DNA of 64,000 nucleotides from Mycolicibacterium sp. BiH015 (lineage in GTDB: Bacteria > Actinomycetota > Actinomycetes > Mycobacteriales > Mycobacteriaceae), in assembly GCF_027706845.1 (NCBI RefSeq), contig NZ_JAQGCZ010000001.1:248001-312000 (forward strand). The letters run 5' to 3'. Under the pieces are notes generated by a model that searched no databases, was not told the origin of the DNA, and saw only the letters and a program-made list of their open reading frames with translations. Positions 17,433-26,296 of the stretch are shown here, piece after piece. The translations under genes were made by a program, and so were the position numbers. The stretch's first letter is position 1. Each line of letters opens with the position of its first letter.

Positions 17433-18470
17433 TCACTCATCATCGACCCGTGAGACGAGATCTGCAGTATCAACGGGACAATCCGGCCAATTCCGTGCCG
17501 TATTCGTGATGTCGGACACCACGTCGATCAATGACGCGATGAGCTGCGCATCCTCATCACGCTGCCAGCCGAACGTCGTGGGACGTTGAGCTCGGTCATG
17601 CCAGAAGTTTCCCTCCCGAGCCTCTGGGCGGGTGGACACCAACCACACGGCGGTGTCAGCACCGTCGGCGGCGTCGCGCAGCAGCGGTTTGGTGAGCCGC
17701 CGGAATCCGGGCAACGCCTCGGCCACGCCGGGTGTTTCGACCCAACCGGGATGCATGCTGTACACGCGTACTGGACTCGCCACGAGCCGGCGCGCCCACG
17801 CCTGCGCCAGGACGACCTGCATCCGCTTCGTCCGTGCGTACACCCGGACACCGTTGTAGTCGCCGTCAGTCGATTGGAGTTCGCTTGTGTCCCAATGCTT
17901 CAGCGGCGCCGAGTACATTCCGCCCGAGGACATGAACACTACGGCGGCCTCGCCGGCGGCGGCCAGCAGCCCGAGTAGGTTCTCGGTCATCAGGTGTGGA
18001 CCCAGCAGGTGGGTGGCGAGCTGAATCTCGTTCCCCTGCTTGGTTTCCGTGCGCTGCTTGGGCAGCACCCCGGCGTTGTGCACCAGTCCGTGCAACGCAT
18101 CGATTCGATTCGCCAGATCCCCGGTCCACGCACGCACCGCGTCGAGATCGGAGACGTCACAGACTTCCTCGATCACCTGCGCGTCGGAGATCTTGCGGCG
18201 AATCTCGCCGGCGCCCCGTCTGACCTTGGTCTCGTCACGGCCCACCAGATGCACCGTGGCGCCCGATCGGGCGAACGATTCGGCCATGGCAGCACCGATG
18301 CCTGCGGTCGCACCGGTGACCACCACGCGCTTGCCGGCGATCGCGTTCGGCGGTTCCGCGGGCCACCACAGCCTGCGGATCCGGGAACCGACCCTGGTGT
18401 ATCCGAGCACCTCGGAGCGGTCGAGCGCAGCGTCGACCAACGCACCCGCAGTGGCTGCGAATTTCACCAC
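17433..18470 (-). CDS. Short-chain dehydrogenase/reductase (DHRS12-like)
   Basis: A 345-aa SDR with an N-terminal extension of about 45 residues before the Rossmann core. The cofactor motif is TGATAGIGAAMA, followed by VHNAG, FMSSGGMYSA (Ser) and YARTKRMQ (Tyr-x3-Lys catalytic pair); it continues with YSMHPGWVETPGV. This pattern and the extended N-terminus resemble DHRS12-type SDRs. The substrate is unknown. It is followed downstream by the permease gene (27 bases) and preceded by a TetR gene on the same strand. Confidence 0.87.
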   Translation of the reverse strand: MVKFAATAGALVDAALDRSEVLGYTRVGSRIRRLWWPAEPPNAIAGKRVVVTGATAGIGAAMAESFARSGATVHLVGRDETKVRRGAGEIRRKISDAQVIEEVCDVSDLDAVRAWTGDLANRIDALHGLVHNAGVLPKQRTETKQGNEIQLATHLLGPHLMTENLLGLLAAAGEAAVVFMSSGGMYSAPLKHWDTSELQSTDGDYNGVRVYARTKRMQVVLAQAWARRLVASPVRVYSMHPGWVETPGVAEALPGFRRLTKPLLRDAADGADTAVWLVSTRPEAREGNFWHDRAQRPTTFGWQRDEDAQLIASLIDVVSDITNTARNWPDCPVDTADLVSRVDDE

Positions 18471-18522
18471 GACGGATTAGCCGGGCGAGTGCGAAAGCAA
18501 ACGCATTTATTGAACGGTCGCG

Positions 18523-19182
18523 TCAATTGAACGGAGCCAGGACGTCAATCACGTCGATCAGGGTGGCCCGCGCCGTGGCCCGTGGACCGTCGCCTTCGCC
18601 GACGAGTGCGGCGACGACCGCACCGTCGACCGCGCACACCAGCGCGGTGACGAGTTCGGCCCGCACCGAACGTCCGGAACGTTCGACGACCTCGACGACG
18701 GCCTCGCTGCGCTGGCGCAGAATGCGACGCTGGATGTCGCGCAGGCCGGGCTGCCTGGCGCAGGCGATGTAGCGCTCGTAGCGCGAGATCATCTGCTCGG
18801 TGACACGTTCGGGGTTCTCTCCGACGAGCAAGTCGACGAGGATGTCGGCGGTGGACTCCGCTCCGCGCCTGCGGCGTGACAGCGCTTCGACGCGATGGTG
18901 GAGTTGTTCGCTCTCCCGCAAGCCGACGTGCTCGACCGCCTTGGCGATCAGGTCGTCCAGCGAAGAAAAGTAATACGTCGTGGACGCCAGGGGCAGTCCC
19001 GCTCTGCGCGCGACCGCGCGGTGTCGGACCGCGTCGAACCCCCCTTCGCACAGAAGGTCCGCAGCAGCACTGACCAGCGCATACCGTCGACGTTCTCCTT
19101 TGGGAGTGACCGCTGCCGTCACCCCATGCATGGTGCCAGCCGCGGGGTGTGGACATCGGGCTTTCGGCGAATCATCAGCCAT
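18523..19182 (-). CDS. TetR family transcriptional regulator
   Basis: A 219-aa TetR regulator. The HTH is HRAVARRAGLPLASTTYYF (about residues 53-71) after KGERRRYALVSAAADLLCEGGFDAV. The C-terminal domain has a YIACARQPGLRD segment. I take the ATG at 19182, which has GAAGA upstream; an internal ATG at 19131 (MHGVTAAV) has no clear ribosome site. Corresponds to Rv0775. It is divergent from the Tat-exported hydrolase gene (53 bases apart), as Rv0775 is from Rv0774c, and 52 bases upstream of the SDR gene, so these are candidate targets. Confidence 0.88.
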   Translation of the reverse strand: MADDSPKARCPHPAAGTMHGVTAAVTPKGERRRYALVSAAADLLCEGGFDAVRHRAVARRAGLPLASTTYYFSSLDDLIAKAVEHVGLRESEQLHHRVEALSRRRRGAESTADILVDLLVGENPERVTEQMISRYERYIACARQPGLRDIQRRILRQRSEAVVEVVERSGRSVRAELVTALVCAVDGAVVAALVGEGDGPRATARATLIDVIDVLAPFN

Positions 19183-19235
19183 TCTTCGGCCGTTACGGCG
19201 GGTCGCACCGGCGAGTCCGATGTCATGACAGTGCG

Positions 19236-20084
19236 ATGATGTCGCGCATGCCGACGATCAACCGCAGGGAAGCGCTGTCGCTCGGTCTGCGCGCAGGAGT
19301 GGCGACGGCCGCCGGCGCCGCCGGGATGTCCGCGATGGCCGCGGCAGTGGCCCGGGCGGTACCGCCGGCCCAGACCCCGACGTATGAGACCGGTTCATTT
19401 GCCTCGGCCGCCCGCGGCGGAGCCACCGTCAACTGGGCCATCGCCCGCCCGCCCGGCCAGACCGCGCCACTGCGCCCGGTGATCCTGCTGCACGGCAAGG
19501 ATTCCTCGGCGGGGACCGTGATGTCGATGGGCGTGGAGCGGTTCCTCGCCGACGCAGTCGCGGCGGGCTTGCCGCCGTTCGCGCTCGCAGCCGTCGACGG
19601 CGGCAACGGCTACTGGCATCGCCGTGCCTCCGGCGACGACTCGGGTGCGATGGTGCTCGACGAGTTCATTCCGCTGCTTACAGGGCACGGACTGGACACC
19701 GCACGAGTGGCGTTCCTCGGGTGGTCGATGGGCGGCTACGGCGCGATGCTGCTCGGTGCGCGACTCGGCGCACCCCGCACCGCGGCGATCTGCGCGGTGA
19801 GTCCGGCGCTGTGGACCTCGCCGGGGGCCGCCGCGCCGGGGGCCTTCGACGGCGCCGAGGACTATGCAGCCAACAGCGTATGGGGTCTGCGCGCGCTCGA
19901 CGGCATACCGCTGCGCATCGACTGTGGTTTCGACGACCCGTTCGCTTCGGCGACGGAGCAGTTCATCGCACAGCTGCCGGCACCGCCCGCGGGCGGGTTC
20001 TCCCCCGGCGGACACAACGCAGCGTTCTGGTCCTCGCAGCTGACCAACGAGCTGAGCTGGGTCGCGCCGCTTCTCACCGCTTAG
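19236..20084 (+). CDS. Tat-exported alpha/beta hydrolase (esterase D-like)
   Basis: About 282 aa. The N-terminus [21 protein letters not shown] is a twin-arginine signal peptide ending near VARAVPPAQ, so the protein is exported folded. The mature part is an alpha/beta hydrolase: oxyanion region [10 protein letters not shown], nucleophile elbow [11 protein letters not shown], acid in CGFDDPFA and the catalytic His in GGHNAAFW. It resembles the esterase D/antigen 85-like fold and Rv0774c. Three clustered in-frame ATGs (19236, 19239, 19248) could start it. The stop overlaps that of convergent purD. Confidence 0.88.
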   Translation: MMSRMPTINRREALSLGLRAGVATAAGAAGMSAMAAAVARAVPPAQTPTYETGSFASAARGGATVNWAIARPPGQTAPLRPVILLHGKDSSAGTVMSMGVERFLADAVAAGLPPFALAAVDGGNGYWHRRASGDDSGAMVLDEFIPLLTGHGLDTARVAFLGWSMGGYGAMLLGARLGAPRTAAICAVSPALWTSPGAAAPGAFDGAEDYAANSVWGLRALDGIPLRIDCGFDDPFASATEQFIAQLPAPPAGGFSPGGHNAAFWSSQLTNELSWVAPLLTA

Positions 20085-21355
20085 GGCTGGAGCGAAATCC
20101 GTCCCTCCGCGGCCGCCTGCCCGATGTCGTGGCGAAAGTGACTGCCGGGCAACCGGATCGCGCCGATCGCGGCGTAGGCCGCCTCGCGGGCCGACGTCAG
20201 GTCGTCACCGACGCCCACGACCGACAGCACACGCCCGCCCGAGGAGACGACGCTGCCGTCGTCGCGGCGCGCCGTCCCGGCGTGCAGTACCGAGGGGCCG
20301 TCCGCGCCGTGGATGACGTCCCCGACGCGCGGCCGTCCCGGGTAGTTCTCGGCTGCCAGCACCACCGTCACGGCGGCGCCGTCGCGCCACTGCAGCGGCG
20401 GCTGGGAAGCCAGCTCACCGGTGGCGGCGGCGCGGAGCAGCTGTCCGAGCGGCGAGTCGAGCAGCGCCAGCACCGCCTGGGTCTCAGGATCGCCGAAGCG
20501 GCAGTTGAATTCGACCACGGCCGGGCCGTTCGACGTGATGGCCAGGCCCGCGTAGAGCAGACCGGAGAAGGAGCTCCCGCGCCGGACCAGTTCCACCGCA
20601 ACGGGTTTGACGATCTGGTCGACGATACGACGAGTCACCTCGTCGGGTAGCCACGGCAGCGGCGTGTATGCACCCATCCCGCCGGTGTTGGGCCCGGTGT
20701 CACCGTCACCGACCCTCTTGAAGTCCTGCGCGGGCAGCAGGGGTACGACGGTCTCACCGTCGACCACGCAGAACAGCGACACCTCGGGCCCGTCGAGGAA
20801 GGACTCCAGCAGCACCGGATGGCCGGCGTCGAGCAGGCTCGCCGCATGCGCCCGGGCCGCTTCGCGCTCGGTCGTCACCACGACACCCTTACCGGCGGCC
20901 AGGCCGTCGTCTTTGACCACCCACGCTGCCTGACCGCCGGGCGGGCCGAACCGGTCCAGGGCGGCGTCGAGATTCGCCGGATTGTCGACGATCTCGCTGA
21001 CCGCCGTCCGCACACCGGCGGCGGTCATGACGTCCTTGGCGAACGACTTCGAACCCTCGATGCGGGCGGCGTCCCTGGTGGGGCCGAAGCACGCGATGCC
21101 GGCGGCCCGGAGAGCGTCGGCGACGCCGAGCACCAGTGGCACCTCCGGTCCGATGACGACGAGGTCGGCGCCGATGCGTTTCGCCAGTGCCGTGACGGCC
21201 TCGCCGGACGTCGCGTCGACCTCGTACTGGTCGGCGATGGCGGCGGTGCCTGCGTTTCCCGGCGCGATCGACAGTGCGTCGACCTCCGGGTCTCGGCGCA
21301 GCGCAAGTAGCAGCGCGTGTTCACGGGCTCCGGATCCAACCACCAGGACGTGCAC
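20081..21355 (-). CDS. purD: Phosphoribosylamine-glycine ligase (GARS)
   Basis: ATP-grasp ligase of 424 aa joining phosphoribosylamine and glycine, step 2 of purine synthesis. [19 protein letters not shown] is the hallmark N-terminus; ATP-grasp elements are [17 protein letters not shown] and the signature [26 protein letters not shown] binds Mg. Length is normal. Orthologous to Rv0772. The convergent esterase stop overlaps (TTAG). The promoter region is shared with the divergent P450 gene. Confidence 0.97.
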   Translation of the reverse strand: MHVLVVGSGAREHALLLALRRDPEVDALSIAPGNAGTAAIADQYEVDATSGEAVTALAKRIGADLVVIGPEVPLVLGVADALRAAGIACFGPTRDAARIEGSKSFAKDVMTAAGVRTAVSEIVDNPANLDAALDRFGPPGGQAAWVVKDDGLAAGKGVVVTTEREAARAHAASLLDAGHPVLLESFLDGPEVSLFCVVDGETVVPLLPAQDFKRVGDGDTGPNTGGMGAYTPLPWLPDEVTRRIVDQIVKPVAVELVRRGSSFSGLLYAGLAITSNGPAVVEFNCRFGDPETQAVLALLDSPLGQLLRAAATGELASQPPLQWRDGAAVTVVLAAENYPGRPRVGDVIHGADGPSVLHAGTARRDDGSVVSSGGRVLSVVGVGDDLTSAREAAYAAIGAIRLPGSHFRHDIGQAAAEGRISLQP

Positions 21356-21402
21356 AGATGCCCACCCTAGTGGCTAGGGCCGGTCAGAACGCATCGTGTC
21401 GG

Positions 21403-21430
21403 CCATACAACTTGACTTGTCGGTGTATGG
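21403..21430. promoter_or_regulatory. Inverted repeat CCATACA-N14-TGTATGG, candidate operator
   Basis: CCATACA at 21403-21409 and TGTATGG at 21424-21430 are perfect inverted arms 14 bases apart, between divergent purD (start 21355) and the CYP125-like gene (start 21470). A TTGACT hexamer lies inside the repeat at 21412-21417. The spacing and location fit an operator, possibly for the TetR regulator encoded just downstream of the P450; this link is inference. Confidence 0.45.
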
Positions 21431-21469
21431 TCGAAGGACGTGCCGTACATCACACAGGAGTGGAGCCCG

Positions 21470-22696
21470 ATGACCGCCACCTGCCCCTTCCTGCCCCCGG
21501 GGTATGACTTCACCGACCCCGACGTCCTGCTCAAGGGCATTCCCGTCACCGAGTTCGCGGAGCTCCGCAAGACCGCACCTGTCTGGTGGAACGCACAGGA
21601 GGAGTCGATCTTCGGCGACGGCGGATACTGGGTGATCTCCCGCCACGAGGACGTCAAGGCGATTTCGCGAAACAGCACGCTGTGGTCGACCAACGCCAAG
21701 GGTGCGGTGATGCGGCTGCCCGACGGCGTGACCGCCGAACAGCTCGACCTGACCAAGGCGCTGCTGATCAACCACGACGCACCCGAGCACACCCGGTTGC
21801 GCAAGATCGTGTCGCGCCTGTTCACTCCCCGCGCGATCGCAGGGATGGAGCACAAGCTCGCCGCGTCCGCGCGCGAGATCGTGCGCCGGGCCGCCGAGAA
21901 GGGCAGCGGCAACTTCGTGGACGACATCGCGATGTCACTCCCCCTGCAGGCCATCGCCGATCTGATCGGGGTTCCGGAAGCCGACCGCGAGCGGCTCTTC
22001 GGTTGGACCAACGCGATCATGAACACCGACGACCCGGACTTCGACTCGGATCCGACGACGGCCAACGCCGAGCTGATGGGCTACGCGTACACCATGGCCG
22101 AGGAGCGCCGCCGCTGCCCGGCCGACGACATCGTCACCAAGCTGGTGCAGGCGGATATCGATGGAGAAGCGATGGGTGAGGTGGAGTTCGCGTTCTTCGT
22201 CATCCTGCTGGCGGTGGCAGGAAACGAGACCACCCGTAACGCGATGACCCACGGCATGAACGCGTTCTTCGACAACCCCGACCAGTGGGCAGTGTTCAGA
22301 CGCGAACGCCCGGAGACGGCGATCGACGAGATCATCCGCTGGGCCACCCCCGTGCACTGTTTCCAGCGGACGGCCCTCACCGACGTCGAGGTCGGCGGCG
22401 TGACGGTCGCCAAGGGCCAGCGGGTGGGTCTGTTCTACAGCTCCGCGAACTTCGACGAAGACGTGTTCGAGAAGCCCTTCGTGTTCGATATTCTGCGGAA
22501 CCCCAACCCGCACTTGTCCTTCGGAGGCAACGGCGCCCATTACTGCATCGGTGCGAATCTCGCACGCATGGAGATCAAGCTGATGTTCAACGAGATCGCC
22601 GACCAGATCCCCGACATCTCCAAGCTGGCCGAGCCGCAGCGGCTGCGCTCGGGTTGGATCAACGGCGTCAAGGATCTGCAGGTCGCCTATAGGTAG
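21470..22696 (+). CDS. CYP125-like cytochrome P450 (steroid-type monooxygenase)
   Basis: A 408-aa soluble P450. PFLPPGYDFTDPDVLLKGIPV and LRKTAPVWWNAQEESIFGDGGYWVI closely match the N-terminal region of CYP125, the sterol C26/27-hydroxylase. The I-helix is LAVAGNETTRNAMTHGM, the K-helix EIIRWATPVHCFQRTAL, and the heme ligand lies in SFGGNGAHYCIGANLARME. It is not a CYP126 ortholog although it sits in that part of the map. CYP125 proper belongs to the main sterol locus, so this is a paralog. AGGAG at 21456-21460 fixes the ATG at 21470. Confidence 0.9.
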   Translation: MTATCPFLPPGYDFTDPDVLLKGIPVTEFAELRKTAPVWWNAQEESIFGDGGYWVISRHEDVKAISRNSTLWSTNAKGAVMRLPDGVTAEQLDLTKALLINHDAPEHTRLRKIVSRLFTPRAIAGMEHKLAASAREIVRRAAEKGSGNFVDDIAMSLPLQAIADLIGVPEADRERLFGWTNAIMNTDDPDFDSDPTTANAELMGYAYTMAEERRRCPADDIVTKLVQADIDGEAMGEVEFAFFVILLAVAGNETTRNAMTHGMNAFFDNPDQWAVFRRERPETAIDEIIRWATPVHCFQRTALTDVEVGGVTVAKGQRVGLFYSSANFDEDVFEKPFVFDILRNPNPHLSFGGNGAHYCIGANLARMEIKLMFNEIADQIPDISKLAEPQRLRSGWINGVKDLQVAYR

Positions 22697-22726
22697 TCCG
22701 CCGACACGGTGGCCTAAAGTGCCCTC

Positions 22727-23320
22727 GTGCGCACCCACGGTTGGTCCGGGGCCAAACCGGCTTCCGACGAGGAGGCTGTCGCCCGCATCCTGGAAGCGGC
22801 CGGCAAGGCCATCGAAGAGCGCGGCACCGATTTCAGCATCTCGGACGTGGCGCGCACCGTCGGCGTCACCCGGCAAACGGTCTACCGCTATTTCTCCAGC
22901 ACCGAGGCGCTGCTGGTGGCGGCCGCCGTCCACGCCGTCGACGGCTTCCTTGAGCGTCTGACCGCCCACATGGCCGGGGTCACCGAACCCGCCGAGGCTG
23001 TCACCGAGGCGGTGGCCACGGCGCTGGAGTGGTTGCCGCGCGAAAAGTACATCGGGCTGATGATGGTGCCCGGCGGGTCGACACACGTGCAGTCCGTCAC
23101 CTCCGACATAGCACTGAACTTCGCACGGGACATGGTCGGGCGCCTGGACGTGGACTGGGAGGCGGCCGGTTTCGACGAAGCCGAGCTGGGCCAGCTCTCC
23201 GAGCATCTGCTGCGGGTCATCCAGTCCTTCGTGATCGATCCTGGACGGCCACCGCGGGCCGGTGACGAGCTGCGGGCGTACCTCCGCCGCTGGGTCGGTA
23301 ACGCCGTCTCCAGCCGCTGA
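22727..23320 (+). CDS. TetR family transcriptional regulator
   Basis: A 197-aa TetR regulator starting at GTG 22727. The HTH FSISDVARTVGVTRQTVYRYF is at about residues 37-57. The C-terminal part contains LEWLPREKYIGLMMVPGG, seen in TetR proteins of steroid and lipid loci, and ends LRAYLRRWVGNAVSSR. It lies 30 bases downstream of the CYP125-like gene on the same strand, so it is probably co-expressed and may regulate that P450 through the inverted repeat at 21403-21430. Confidence 0.88.
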   Translation: MRTHGWSGAKPASDEEAVARILEAAGKAIEERGTDFSISDVARTVGVTRQTVYRYFSSTEALLVAAAVHAVDGFLERLTAHMAGVTEPAEAVTEAVATALEWLPREKYIGLMMVPGGSTHVQSVTSDIALNFARDMVGRLDVDWEAAGFDEAELGQLSEHLLRVIQSFVIDPGRPPRAGDELRAYLRRWVGNAVSSR

Positions 23321-23363
23321 ATTGTTGCGCGGGGGTGGCCCCGCACGGCTTTACAGTGGACGG

Positions 23364-24557
23364 GTGAGTGTGCTGGGCGGCTTCCTTTCCACGTGGACGC
23401 GGGCCCGAAGCACCTTCGGCGAAGGCGTACCGGAGCCGGGTGCCACCTTCGACAGCAGTTCCGCGCTGCACCAGCTGGAAGCCGACACCCGTGCCGCCGC
23501 ACCAGCCTCCGTCTGGAGCGGCGCCGCCGCCGATATGTACGACACCAAAAACGCCGAACAGGTCCGAACGTTGTCCCGCATGGCCGAACTCGATCAGAGC
23601 ATCGGCGTCGAGGTCGACCGGTCCGCGGAAGTGGTCGCCCACGGGCGGCGGCAGCTCGACACGGTCAGGGACTGGGTGCTGACGGCGGCCGGGTCGGTTC
23701 CGAAAGGTCCTGCGGGCGAACAGATGCTGGTGCCGATCGTCGCCAAAGGGTGCTCGGATATCACCGATATCGTGACGACCTCCAACGGCGAGCTGGCCAC
23801 GATCGCAGAGCGAATTCGCACACTCGGCAGCGAGTACGGATCCCTCGGCGGCGCCGGCGAGCCGATGCAGGGCAACCCGCCACCCGTGGACCCACTCGAG
23901 GAGATTCTGCGCAGGTACCAGGTCTCCGAAGACCCTGACGGCACCCGCGAGTGGGAACCGCCCTGGCCGTTGAACATGATGACCGAACCCAAACACGTCA
24001 CCGCGGCGGAGGCGCGCATCCTCGACGAGCTGTCGCCGCTGGAGATGCGGGACATGGACCAGATCAAGGACGCTGCGTCGGTCGAGGCGAAAGTTCGCTT
24101 CCCGCCGCAGAACGGCGTCGACGACACCGCCGACAACCACACCGACGCGTTCCGGCACACCTACTGGAACGCGTTGATGACACAGCGTTTCGGCGAGCAA
24201 TGGACCCGCGACTTCGCCACGGCCCACGAACGGCTGCCGAACAATCCCGCCACCGCCGAGGCGATGGATCTGTACAACAACGAACTCGGACGCCAGATCG
24301 CTGTCGACAATCCCGACGCGACACCCGCGGAACTCGCCGACCTCGTCGAGCAGGCCGTCAACAACGGGGACACCGTGGTGATCGCCCCCGGCGGCGAACG
24401 GCTTGCCTGGAGCGACACCATCGCCCTCGGTGAGGCCGGGACGACTACGGCCGCAACAGTTCCCGGGCTGCCCCCGATGCCGACCGGCACCGGTCCGGGC
24501 GGGATCTACGATCCAGGCCAGCCGGGCGGCTATGGGACGTCGGCGGGAGGATACTGA
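23364..24557 (+). CDS. EspA/EspE-type ESX (type VII) effector with C-terminal DUF6973-like domain
   Basis: A 397-aa protein. The N-terminal half is helical and carries WSGAAADMYDTKN (residues 51-63), matching the W-x-G-x-A-A-x-x-Y-x-x-K-N segment of the EspA/EspE family of ESX-secreted proteins, followed by a long helical hairpin (to about residue 160). A Pro-rich linker leads to a C-terminal domain with NHTDAFRHTYWNALM (about 258-272), a Glu in ATAHERLP and MDLYNNELGRQIA (about 302-314). These conserved Asp/His/Glu positions match the DUF6973 family found at the C-termini of polymorphic-toxin-like proteins. The tail is Gly/Pro-rich. Start GTG 23364. A toxin role is inference. Confidence 0.8.
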   Translation: MSVLGGFLSTWTRARSTFGEGVPEPGATFDSSSALHQLEADTRAAAPASVWSGAAADMYDTKNAEQVRTLSRMAELDQSIGVEVDRSAEVVAHGRRQLDTVRDWVLTAAGSVPKGPAGEQMLVPIVAKGCSDITDIVTTSNGELATIAERIRTLGSEYGSLGGAGEPMQGNPPPVDPLEEILRRYQVSEDPDGTREWEPPWPLNMMTEPKHVTAAEARILDELSPLEMRDMDQIKDAASVEAKVRFPPQNGVDDTADNHTDAFRHTYWNALMTQRFGEQWTRDFATAHERLPNNPATAEAMDLYNNELGRQIAVDNPDATPAELADLVEQAVNNGDTVVIAPGGERLAWSDTIALGEAGTTTAATVPGLPPMPTGTGPGGIYDPGQPGGYGTSAGGY

Positions 24558-24559
24558 GA

Positions 24560-24988
24560 ATGCTCCGACGCACGTTCTGGACACTGCTGGTGATACTTGC
24601 GGCCGCCGGCTGCACCGTCTTCAGGGGAGCGATGGACATCGACTACAACGACCAACGGCTGAACGGCGGTCTCGAAAGCGTGCTTCACACAGGGCAACCC
24701 GCGCGCCTGAGCGACCTCACCTCATGGGAGTGGGACGAGGTACACCTGTTTCACGAGTTCAGCGAACGCGAGTTCATCCAGACGACGGTCGGGGAGCCCG
24801 TCATCAAAGCCGACTTCTACGGCTCCAAAGCGAGCCTGCTCGTCTTCGAGAACAACGGGACGCCCGTCAAAGCCGTAGGAATCAGCGGAGACTATCTTCG
24901 GGGGGCCCACCACGAGGTGACCTGGAATTCCGACGTCATCGCCCGCCCGCTGGGCAAGGGCTTCGTCGAGCTCACCCTCCCGCGGTGA
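24560..24988 (+). CDS. Small lipoprotein downstream of the ESX effector, candidate immunity protein
   Basis: A 142-aa protein with an N-terminal lipoprotein signal: LLVILAAAGC ends in the lipobox Cys at residue 18. The mature domain is short and mixed alpha/beta with a GxHHEVTW segment; I recognise no family. GGGAGG lies 9 bases before its ATG and the gap to the effector stop is only 2 bases, so the two are translated together. A small envelope-anchored protein directly after a toxin-like secreted protein is the classic place for an immunity factor; this is inference from context. Confidence 0.78.
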   Translation: MLRRTFWTLLVILAAAGCTVFRGAMDIDYNDQRLNGGLESVLHTGQPARLSDLTSWEWDEVHLFHEFSEREFIQTTVGEPVIKADFYGSKASLLVFENNGTPVKAVGISGDYLRGAHHEVTWNSDVIARPLGKGFVELTLPR

Positions 24989-25004
24989 GCTGAACGCCCG
25001 CGCC

Positions 25005-25058
25005 GAATGCACGGTTGTTGACGGATTTTCGCGATTTTTCGTCAACAACCGTGCATTC
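25005..25058. terminator. 18-bp perfect inverted repeat between convergent operons
   Basis: GAATGCACGGTTGTTGAC (25005-25022) pairs perfectly with GTCAACAACCGTGCATTC (25041-25058) around an 18-base loop containing two T-runs. It lies between the lipoprotein stop (24988) and the stop of the last gene of the convergent aldA operon (25070), so it is a strong candidate bidirectional terminator. Confidence 0.75.
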
Positions 25059-25069
25059 GCCGGTTTCCG

Positions 25070-26296
25070 CTAGACCACTGTCAGCGGCAGGGACTTCCGC
25101 TCCTCGAACACCCACGAAGCACCGCCACTGAACTCGCAAACCTCGACCTCGGGCTGTTTCTTGGCGGCGGTGTCGGTCTCGATGACGCGGACGGTCCAGT
25201 CAGACTCCGTACCGGACACCTCGGCGCGCAGATGCGGATCCACCGCGTAGGCGATGGCTTGCAGCGGAGCGTCGGACACCGGCGACACCAGCGAGATCCA
25301 GGAGCCGTCCTCGTAGGCAGGCGATTTGCGCACATGGACGAAGCCGGGGGCGACGTCGGCCGACACATAGGCCGCCGGGTTCAGCAGCGGGTGCAGCTCC
25401 AGCACCCGAAGCGCACCCTTGGCATCGCTGCTGAGCTTGAGCGCCTTGTGAATTCGCTCCGCAGCCACCCCGGCAATGCCGATCAGCTGCTTGGTGCGGA
25501 TGGACCGGGCCAGCGCCGCGTCGTCTTTGGCCCGCTTCTCGACCGCGATGGTGAACGACTTCACCAGAAGATGCATCTGTAGGCACACCTCGTCGGCGAT
25601 CCGGACCAGCGCCGAATGGGAGAAGGCGGCGAAATCGACGTCGGCGAGCAGCGGACCCGCATAGTCGGCGTTGCCCTCGTCGTTCGGGTCGATCGGATCG
25701 AGTTCGCACGAATAGGCATGGGTGGCGCCGACGATGTCAAGCTCGGGGATGAACGGCGCATCCGGATAGGACTCATCGATGATGACAGTCCATGCGCAGT
25801 GCGGATGACGGTCCGACGGCGTGCGCGGTGGGCGGTGGATGGGCCGCACCTGTGCCTTGGGATTGGTGGCCAGCGCCGTGGCGTCGAACGTGGGGTCCTC
25901 GATGTCGTGGCACATACCCCTGACGTAGTCCTCGCCCATCGGCTCGACGTCGAGCAGGGCACCACAGTGATCGAGGTAGAACTCGCCGTGCCAGCGGTCG
26001 TGCACGATGTAGCGGAAGTCCATGAACTGCGGTGGCGCACCGATATCGAGCTGCAGCCCCTTGAACAGCGTGAAGATGTCGACGCCTTCGTAGTTGAGCG
26101 CCTTCTGCATCCGCTTCGTATACAGCGGGCTCGACGCCGCCCATTCTTCGATGGCGATCTGCAGCATCTCCTCGCGCCCGAATGACGAGATGCACCAAGC
26201 CATTCCGGAGCGGTCGATCAGCTGTCCGATGAGCAGCAGCTCCGGCACCAGCGTCGCCAGCTCCTCGCGGGAGAGCGCCGCATATCTACTCGTCAT
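25070..26296 (-). CDS. Conserved protein of unknown function, last gene of the aldA operon
   Basis: A 408-aa protein I cannot assign to a family. A His/Cys/Asp-rich core is conspicuous: FRYIVHDRWHGEFYLDHCGALL then YVRGMCHDIEDPTFDATA (quoted in parts; about residues 94-140). It reads like a metal or catalytic site: several His, two Cys and an Asp/Glu cluster within 45 residues. PHCAWTVII and a second Cys-His rich region follow. No signal peptide or membrane segment is seen. It overlaps the CMD-like gene by 11 bases, and the five-gene operon ends here at the palindrome 25005-25058. Its placement suggests an enzyme in the same oxidative pathway. Confidence 0.8.
   Translation of the reverse strand: MTSRYAALSREELATLVPELLLIGQLIDRSGMAWCISSFGREEMLQIAIEEWAASSPLYTKRMQKALNYEGVDIFTLFKGLQLDIGAPPQFMDFRYIVHDRWHGEFYLDHCGALLDVEPMGEDYVRGMCHDIEDPTFDATALATNPKAQVRPIHRPPRTPSDRHPHCAWTVIIDESYPDAPFIPELDIVGATHAYSCELDPIDPNDEGNADYAGPLLADVDFAAFSHSALVRIADEVCLQMHLLVKSFTIAVEKRAKDDAALARSIRTKQLIGIAGVAAERIHKALKLSSDAKGALRVLELHPLLNPAAYVSADVAPGFVHVRKSPAYEDGSWISLVSPVSDAPLQAIAYAVDPHLRAEVSGTESDWTVRVIETDTAAKKQPEVEVCEFSGGASWVFEERKSLPLTVV

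Noticed and set aside
18509..18534. Direct repeat ATTGAACGG at 18509 and 18526 near the TetR stop
   Set aside because: The copies are 17 bases apart and partly lie in the TetR coding end; too short for a confident operator.
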